Source of the DNA: JBCDBY01 sp039182715
GTDB taxonomy: Bacteria > Planctomycetota > PLA2
Length of the DNA: 9,295 nt
NCBI GenBank assembly: GCA_039182715.1
Contig: JBCDBY010000182.1
Coordinates: 1 to 9,295 of the forward strand
Direction: 5' to 3'
Notes under the pieces: generated by a model
Databases searched by the model: none
Told to the model about the DNA's origin: nothing
What the model saw: the letters and a program-made list of their open reading frames with translations, nothing else
Shown: one piece after another, positions 6,501 to 9,295 of the stretch
Layout: each line of letters opens with the position of its first letter
Numbering within the stretch: position 1 is the stretch's first letter
Program-made: the position numbers and the translations under genes

Positions 6501-7557
6501 CAAGGACACCGCCCCGATCGGCGCCGAACTCTCGACCTGGGGCAGCAAGCTCATCGCCCGGCTCGCGTACAACCACGTGCCGATCGAGAAGACGCGCTAC
6601 GACTTCGCCTACGCGAAGATGATGAACCCGCGCATCTACGACCTCGGCACGGCTGCTTCCGAGCGCCCGTACGAGCGTCTGCAGATGCCGCGGTTCGGTT
6701 TCACCAAGGAGGAGGCGCGCGACATCTCCACCTTCCTGGTGGGGCTCGTCGAGGATCCGATTCCGGACGCGGCGGCCTTCCAGCCGGACGAACGCCAGCA
6801 GGCGATCATCGATGGTCGCCACCTCGTGAAGCGCTACAACTGCCAGTCGTGCCACACCATCGAGAACCGTGGCGGCGACATCTGGCCGGCGATCAGCGAG
6901 GAGAAGTGGCGTCCGCCGAGCCTGCTCGGGCAGGGCATCAAGACCAACCCGCAGTGGCTCTTCCATTTCATGAAGAACCCGGCTTTCGTCACCGTCGAGG
7001 GCGTGCCCAACGGCGACCGCGTGCGGCCGTGGCACTCCATCCGCATGCCGACCTTCCATCTGACCGACGACGAGGCGCGCGGATTCGTGCGCTACTTCGC
7101 CGCGCTCTCCAGTGCGCCGAACGACTTCGAGTCGGTGGAGAAGGACTGGCTGAGCGGGCCGGACTCCCTGTTCGAAAGGGCGAAGCGCCTGCAGATGAAG
7201 GACCCGGACGACGCGGAGGGCAAGCGCCTGCTGACCTTCGACGTCGACAACCGTCTGGACGAGACCAAGGTGCTCTTCAAGGCGATGGCCTGCAAGTCGT
7301 GCCACGACGACAACGCCGACATCCAGAACGCGGCGCCGAACTTCCGTCACACGCGGGCGGGACGTCTGCGGCCGGAGTGGATTCGCATCTGGCTCTGGAA
7401 CCCCTCCAAGCTCCAGGCGGGCACGGCGATGCCGTCGTTCTTCGCCGACGAGAAGGGGCCGAAGACCGACTTCAAGGATTATCACGCGGGCATTCCGGAC
7501 GATCAGATCCGGGCGCTGCGCGACTACATCCGCTGGCACTACAAGGACAGCGACTAG
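3568..7557 (+). CDS. Giant octaheme c-type cytochrome with membrane anchor and coiled coils
   Basis: Encodes 1329 residues from a GTG start. An uncleaved N-terminal membrane helix (about 22-41) anchors the protein. A charged Glu/Arg/Lys/Ala-rich helix, probably a coiled coil, fills about 52-195. Eight CxxCH heme c motifs follow, starting at Cys255, 419, 592, 671, 811, 969, 1092 and 1242. The first three lie in an N-terminal region with no clear Met ligand; a second helical insert (about 473-552) separates motifs 2 and 3. Motifs 4-8 each head a class-I-like cytochrome c module with a downstream Met-Pro as likely sixth ligand (Met724, 886, 1040, 1160, 1288). Most modules share a Trp/aromatic...Asn-Pro element before that Met. 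Lying between subunit IV and Rieske, it probably replaces cytochrome c1/f as the complex's electron acceptor and works in the periplasm. Large multiheme cytochromes are known in the bc complexes of Planctomycetota and other phyla. Heme count is direct; electron path is inferred. Confidence 0.92.
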   Translation: MSSRPSARYNDPGYFYKPQKLLKYFAIVAFLMAVGIVLLIHADWSRPWKHDQLASQRWEARRLELENMVLEARTQNERAKIAQAEVKAQEAFDARREELKAIQKQLRSARGDFLGADAAFKTQKQFTLEAIYELEHAHGDEMLAQARARLSAERDKEARLKEEVLVATARRDNLIAEEKALRKELDQVVEDLRKNPEIRKLGIVQATRDKKRGFNPLRNAPLIDFLAPPVKVEQVVLENLVDNYEFATPSKVDRCGTCHIGIMRLGFEQTKWPVEALSMDPGPEKADKLERGVYEFVYSLLDSVWEKVPAKDEFKNERDKLRTLAIHHATLDMLFRGYDADDGNIGVFTKGAKKGRKAWKRWKFNEETMRWEENSKEGVSLLEYYYGLLQRIEKHWLSHPFLKDMVGSSSPHPYESVGCTTCHQGRGWSTDFGFAYHMPDRKEIDNWMTVARAEEKDKHLPEATDLTLDEAMVIGALNAFEQRAWDAAPELTAKIEDAKAIAKALNGDGGGSDNPAYVAAQGEVKALEQELTDLRASEAFKAAEERVAELRMGWVTDHETGKRWHDDLDWTHRKLHHWDWPQLPKMLVQASCLKCHKEGAFRAAEPEYADIRIGKPDPKTPDTRPTRAHFAKFNQGDDVDRTSRLFHPEKEESYVPESLERGMDNFLRFGCYGCHKIDETIYPFMEHQRDKVGPQLNDIVTKTSKSWTRKWIRNPKDYRPETRMPRFWGLSNNSEDFEYRFASGDGSTTMVSAEAWANAEIYAIVEWMYEASEKNRTFNPEAIDLSKADPKNGEKLLVGFVDKQDRSPKGCIACHNAPIVTPELRERVKDAELKAWTSPRGEKTGWGARMSRRQGPDLAGLGSKLTPEWLFAWLKNPRGYWHDTNMPDLRLTDQEALDLTAYLLSQRHTEFDKLSDVEPDTKMIRRIAEELKVGEQREPTDAALGIVSRMSEREQTLYVGKELFKHYGCFGCHTVEAYKDTAPIGAELSTWGSKLIARLAYNHVPIEKTRYDFAYAKMMNPRIYDLGTAASERPYERLQMPRFGFTKEEARDISTFLVGLVEDPIPDAAAFQPDERQQAIIDGRHLVKRYNCQSCHTIENRGGDIWPAISEEKWRPPSLLGQGIKTNPQWLFHFMKNPAFVTVEGVPNGDRVRPWHSIRMPTFHLTDDEARGFVRYFAALSSAPNDFESVEKDWLSGPDSLFERAKRLQMKDPDDAEGKRLLTFDVDNRLDETKVLFKAMACKSCHDDNADIQNAAPNFRHTRAGRLRPEWIRIWLWNPSKLQAGTAMPSFFADEKGPKTDFKDYHAGIPDDQIRALRDYIRWHYKDSD

Positions 7558-7565
7558 GAACCCTC

Positions 7566-8198
7566 ATGGCTGACCACAAGGACCACGTCGTCGATTCCCG
7601 CCTCAACCTGCGGACCGGCGTCGCGTCGGTGCGCAAGGGCACCACGGACGCCCAGGACATCGATCCGATGCCCGAGGGGTTGCAGCCCTTCGTGGCGCCG
7701 ACGCTCGCCAGTCGCCGCGAGGCGTTCTGGAAGTTCGCCGGCTGGGGCATCTTCAGCTTCAGCGCGCTGACCTCGGTCGCGATGCTGGTGCGCTACCTCT
7801 ATCCGGTCGCGTCGTTCGATCCCAAGCAGGTCTTCCGCGCCGGCTACCCCGAACAGTTCCCCAAGAACTCGGTGTCGGAAGCGTTCAAGAAGACCAACCA
7901 GACCTGGGTCGTGAACGTCGAGTACGGCGGCAAGCAGGTCATCGCGGCGATCACGACGGTCTGCACCCACCTGGGCTGCACGCCGAACTGGCTCGACGCG
8001 GATCAGAAGTTCAAGTGCCCGTGCCACGGCTCGGGCTTCTACCCCAGCGGCATCAACTTCGAGGGCCCGGCACCGCGGCCGCTCGAGCGGTTCCGCATCT
8101 TCATCGGTGACGACGGACAGATCGTGGTCGACAAGACCAAGATGTTCCAGCAGGAGAAGGGTGAATGGGAAGATCCCAATTCCTACATCGCGGTCTGA
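7566..8198 (+). CDS. petC: Rieske 2Fe-2S protein of the cytochrome bc complex
   Basis: Encodes 210 residues. Both cluster-binding boxes are intact: CTHLGC (133-138) and CPCHGSGF (151-158). By family knowledge Cys133, His135, Cys151 and His154 bind the 2Fe-2S cluster, and Cys138 and Cys153 form the stabilising disulfide. GPAPRPL (167-173) is the usual proline loop after box 2. A single membrane helix lies at about 57-78. It is preceded by SRREAFWK (49-56), close to a twin-arginine signal, as expected for a Rieske protein exported folded. The roughly 48 residues ahead of the signal are longer than usual and hydrophilic. The gene begins 8 bases after the octaheme cytochrome, with AGGAA at 7556-7560 overlapping that gene's stop codon. 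It moves electrons from quinol at the Qo site to the c-type cytochrome. The symbol is by homology to the b6f Rieske subunit; identification as Rieske is secure. Confidence 0.95.
   Translation: MADHKDHVVDSRLNLRTGVASVRKGTTDAQDIDPMPEGLQPFVAPTLASRREAFWKFAGWGIFSFSALTSVAMLVRYLYPVASFDPKQVFRAGYPEQFPKNSVSEAFKKTNQTWVVNVEYGGKQVIAAITTVCTHLGCTPNWLDADQKFKCPCHGSGFYPSGINFEGPAPRPLERFRIFIGDDGQIVVDKTKMFQQEKGEWEDPNSYIAV
8152..8157 (+). promoter_or_regulatory. Shine-Dalgarno site inside the Rieske gene
   Basis: AGGAGA lies seven bases before the ATG at 8165, within the last codons of the Rieske gene. It supports the overlapping start of the lipoprotein gene and suggests translational coupling of the two. Confidence 0.7.
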
Positions 8199-8980
8199 CC
8201 GCCTTGGGGGTGGCCCTCGTGGTCGCCTTGGTGGGCTGCGGTGATCCCGAGAGCCTGCTCGTCACCGGTGACGTCGAGAACGACGTCTACAGCGGCGAGT
8301 CGGGCGGCGGCTACGGGCCGACGTCGACCAATCCGTCGGACTACGGCAGCATCGTCGGCACCGTCAAGTTCGAGGGCAAGCCGTACGCCCGCAAGATGGA
8401 GACGCTGTCCGACAAGTTCTGCATCAACGCGCGCCCGGACGGCATGGTCTCGGAGGAGTTTCTCTTCGACCCCGCTACCGGCGGCCTGCAGAACGTCTTC
8501 GTCTACATCGCGCGCGGCATGCAGCGCGTGAAGTTCGACGTGCCGTCCGAACCGGTCATCCTCGACCAGGTCGGCTGCCAGTACATCCCGCACGCCGCGA
8601 TCCTGCGCGTGGGGCAGCCGCTGCGCATCAAGAGCAGCGACAACACGCTGCACAACGTCGCCGCCACGCCGCGCAACAACGACGCGTTCAACAAGACCAT
8701 GAACACCCCGAGCGTGCTGCCGGACATGGTCTTCGGCCGCGGCGAGCCGGATCCCATCAAGATCCGCTGCGACGTGCACGGCTGGATGAAGTCCTACGTC
8801 GCCATCCTGTCGCATCCGTTCTGCGCCATCACGCCGCAGGACGGTTCCTTCTCGCTCAAGGACGTGCCGCCGGGGAGCTACAAGCTCGTCTACTGGCACG
8901 AGTACATGGGCAAGAAGGAGATGGACATCACGATCGAGAACAACAAGGAGCTGAAGCTGGAGCTCGTGTTCGAGCGCTAG
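8165..8980 (+). CDS. Lipoprotein with cupredoxin-like domain
   Basis: Encodes 271 residues and overlaps the Rieske gene by 34 bases in another frame. The N-terminus is a lipoprotein signal: a basic start, hydrophobic core and lipobox LVGC with Cys25 as lipidation site. A flexible Gly/Ser-rich linker (about 40-60) leads to a beta-rich domain. GSIVGTVKFEGKP (61-73) and GSFSLKDVPPGSYKLVYWHE (227-246) resemble parts of a carboxypeptidase-regulatory-like beta sandwich. Between them sits a cupredoxin-like section with NTLHNV (160-165) and RCDVHGWM (201-208). His163, Cys202, His205 and Met208 could form a type 1 copper site, although Cys-x2-His-x2-Met is tighter than in plastocyanin. Cys86, Cys138, His143 and His217 are further candidate ligands or a disulfide. 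Related proteins are often annotated as methylamine utilization or plastocyanin-like. Set between Rieske and oxidase genes, it could carry electrons to the oxidase or help deliver copper. Copper binding is inferred. Confidence 0.85.
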   Translation: MGRSQFLHRGLTALGVALVVALVGCGDPESLLVTGDVENDVYSGESGGGYGPTSTNPSDYGSIVGTVKFEGKPYARKMETLSDKFCINARPDGMVSEEFLFDPATGGLQNVFVYIARGMQRVKFDVPSEPVILDQVGCQYIPHAAILRVGQPLRIKSSDNTLHNVAATPRNNDAFNKTMNTPSVLPDMVFGRGEPDPIKIRCDVHGWMKSYVAILSHPFCAITPQDGSFSLKDVPPGSYKLVYWHEYMGKKEMDITIENNKELKLELVFER

Positions 8981-9002
8981 CCGCACGGCTTCGAGGAACG
9001 AT

Positions 9003-9295
9003 ATGGCCAGCCACGACTCGCCTCCGCCGCCGCCCCGCAAGCCGGGCGGCGCCGTCATCGGCCTGATGATCTTCCTGCTCGGGATGACGGTCGTCATCTT
9101 CAGCAGCGGCTACCGCGTGCCCGCGGTGCTGCCGGAGAACATCGGCACCTACACCGGCGTCGACACCCTGTTTTGGGTCATCTTCTGGGTGACCGGGTTC
9201 TTCTTCGTCCTGACCGAGGGCCTGCTCATCTACTACTGCGTGAAGTACCGCGCCCGCGAAGGCGGCAAGGCGGTCCACACGCACGGCAATCACGC
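9003..9295 (+). CDS. coxB: Cytochrome c oxidase subunit II, N-terminal part (cut by window end)
   Basis: The frame is open from the ATG at 9003 to the end of the window, giving 97 complete codons and no stop. GAGGAA at 8993-8998 is the ribosome site. A proline-rich hydrophilic N-terminus (1-16) is followed by two membrane helices (about 17-36 and 54-79), the hairpin typical of subunit II. KYRAREGGKAVHTHGNH (81-97) matches the stretch that in this family precedes the conserved W-T-x-x-P segment. The CuA-binding domain, and any fused cytochrome c domain, lie beyond the window, so the key copper ligands cannot be checked. Subunit II accepts electrons from a c-type cytochrome or cupredoxin and passes them to the heme-copper active site of subunit I. 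Its position 22 bases after the lipoprotein gene indicates that the bc and oxidase modules share an operon. Confidence 0.82.
   Translation, partial: MASHDSPPPPPRKPGGAVIGLMIFLLGMTVVIFSSGYRVPAVLPENIGTYTGVDTLFWVIFWVTGFFFVLTEGLLIYYCVKYRAREGGKAVHTHGNH

Noticed and set aside
3574..7539. A 1321-codon open frame on the minus strand opposite the octaheme cytochrome
   Set aside because: It is a shadow caused by high GC and biased third positions. Its translation is dominated by Leu, Val, Arg, Glu and Ala with no recognisable domain, while the plus strand has eight heme motifs.
581..9295. Alternative complex III
   Set aside because: Alternative complex III needs an NrfD-like ActB/ActC and iron-sulfur/molybdopterin-like subunits. 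Here there are a b6-type cytochrome b and a Rieske protein instead.
1..9295. CRISPR array, insertion sequence, tRNA or rRNA
   Set aside because: No regularly spaced repeats, terminal inverted repeats, transposase or structural RNA sequence were seen on either strand.

Overview
The window is GC-rich bacterial DNA with tightly packed genes. One short gene lies on the minus strand at the left edge. Facing away from it is a plus-strand operon of seven genes that runs off the right edge. The operon encodes a cytochrome bc/b6f-type quinol oxidase module joined to the start of a heme-copper oxidase module. The organism cannot be named from sequence alone. A split b6-type cytochrome b, a very large multiheme cytochrome c with coiled coils, a HEAT-repeat membrane protein and a cupredoxin-like lipoprotein together suggest a non-photosynthetic, aerobic, Gram-negative-type bacterium such as Planctomycetota, Acidobacteriota or Myxococcota. 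This placement is an inference.

Layout: (1) 47-490, minus: a small Rossmann-like protein resembling only the N-terminal half of UDP-GlcNAc 2-epimerases. (2) About 491-580: the divergent intergenic region, the most likely site of the operon promoter. (3) 581-1579: a membrane-anchored HEAT-repeat protein. (4) 1606-2427: a four-helix cytochrome b6-like subunit with all four heme His ligands and a Cys at the position that binds the extra heme ci/cn in b6f. (5) 2439-3554: an enlarged subunit IV/cytochrome b C-terminal protein with an atypical Qo motif (APWY). (6) 3568-7557: a 1329-residue octaheme c-type cytochrome with an N-terminal membrane anchor and long coiled coil. (7) 7566-8198: a Rieske iron-sulfur protein. 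(8) 8165-8980: a lipoprotein with a cupredoxin-like metal site, overlapping the Rieske gene. (9) 9003 to the end: the N-terminus of cytochrome c oxidase subunit II.

Proposed working: quinol is oxidised at the cytochrome b/subunit IV/Rieske core. Electrons pass through the Rieske cluster to the octaheme protein, which replaces the usual monoheme cytochrome c1 or f. They then go, possibly through the cupredoxin lipoprotein, to the oxidase whose genes begin at the right edge. Gene spacings are 26, 11, 13, 8, -34 and 22 bases, with recognisable Shine-Dalgarno sequences before most starts and no terminator between genes. This fits one transcript and possibly a physical bc-oxidase supercomplex.
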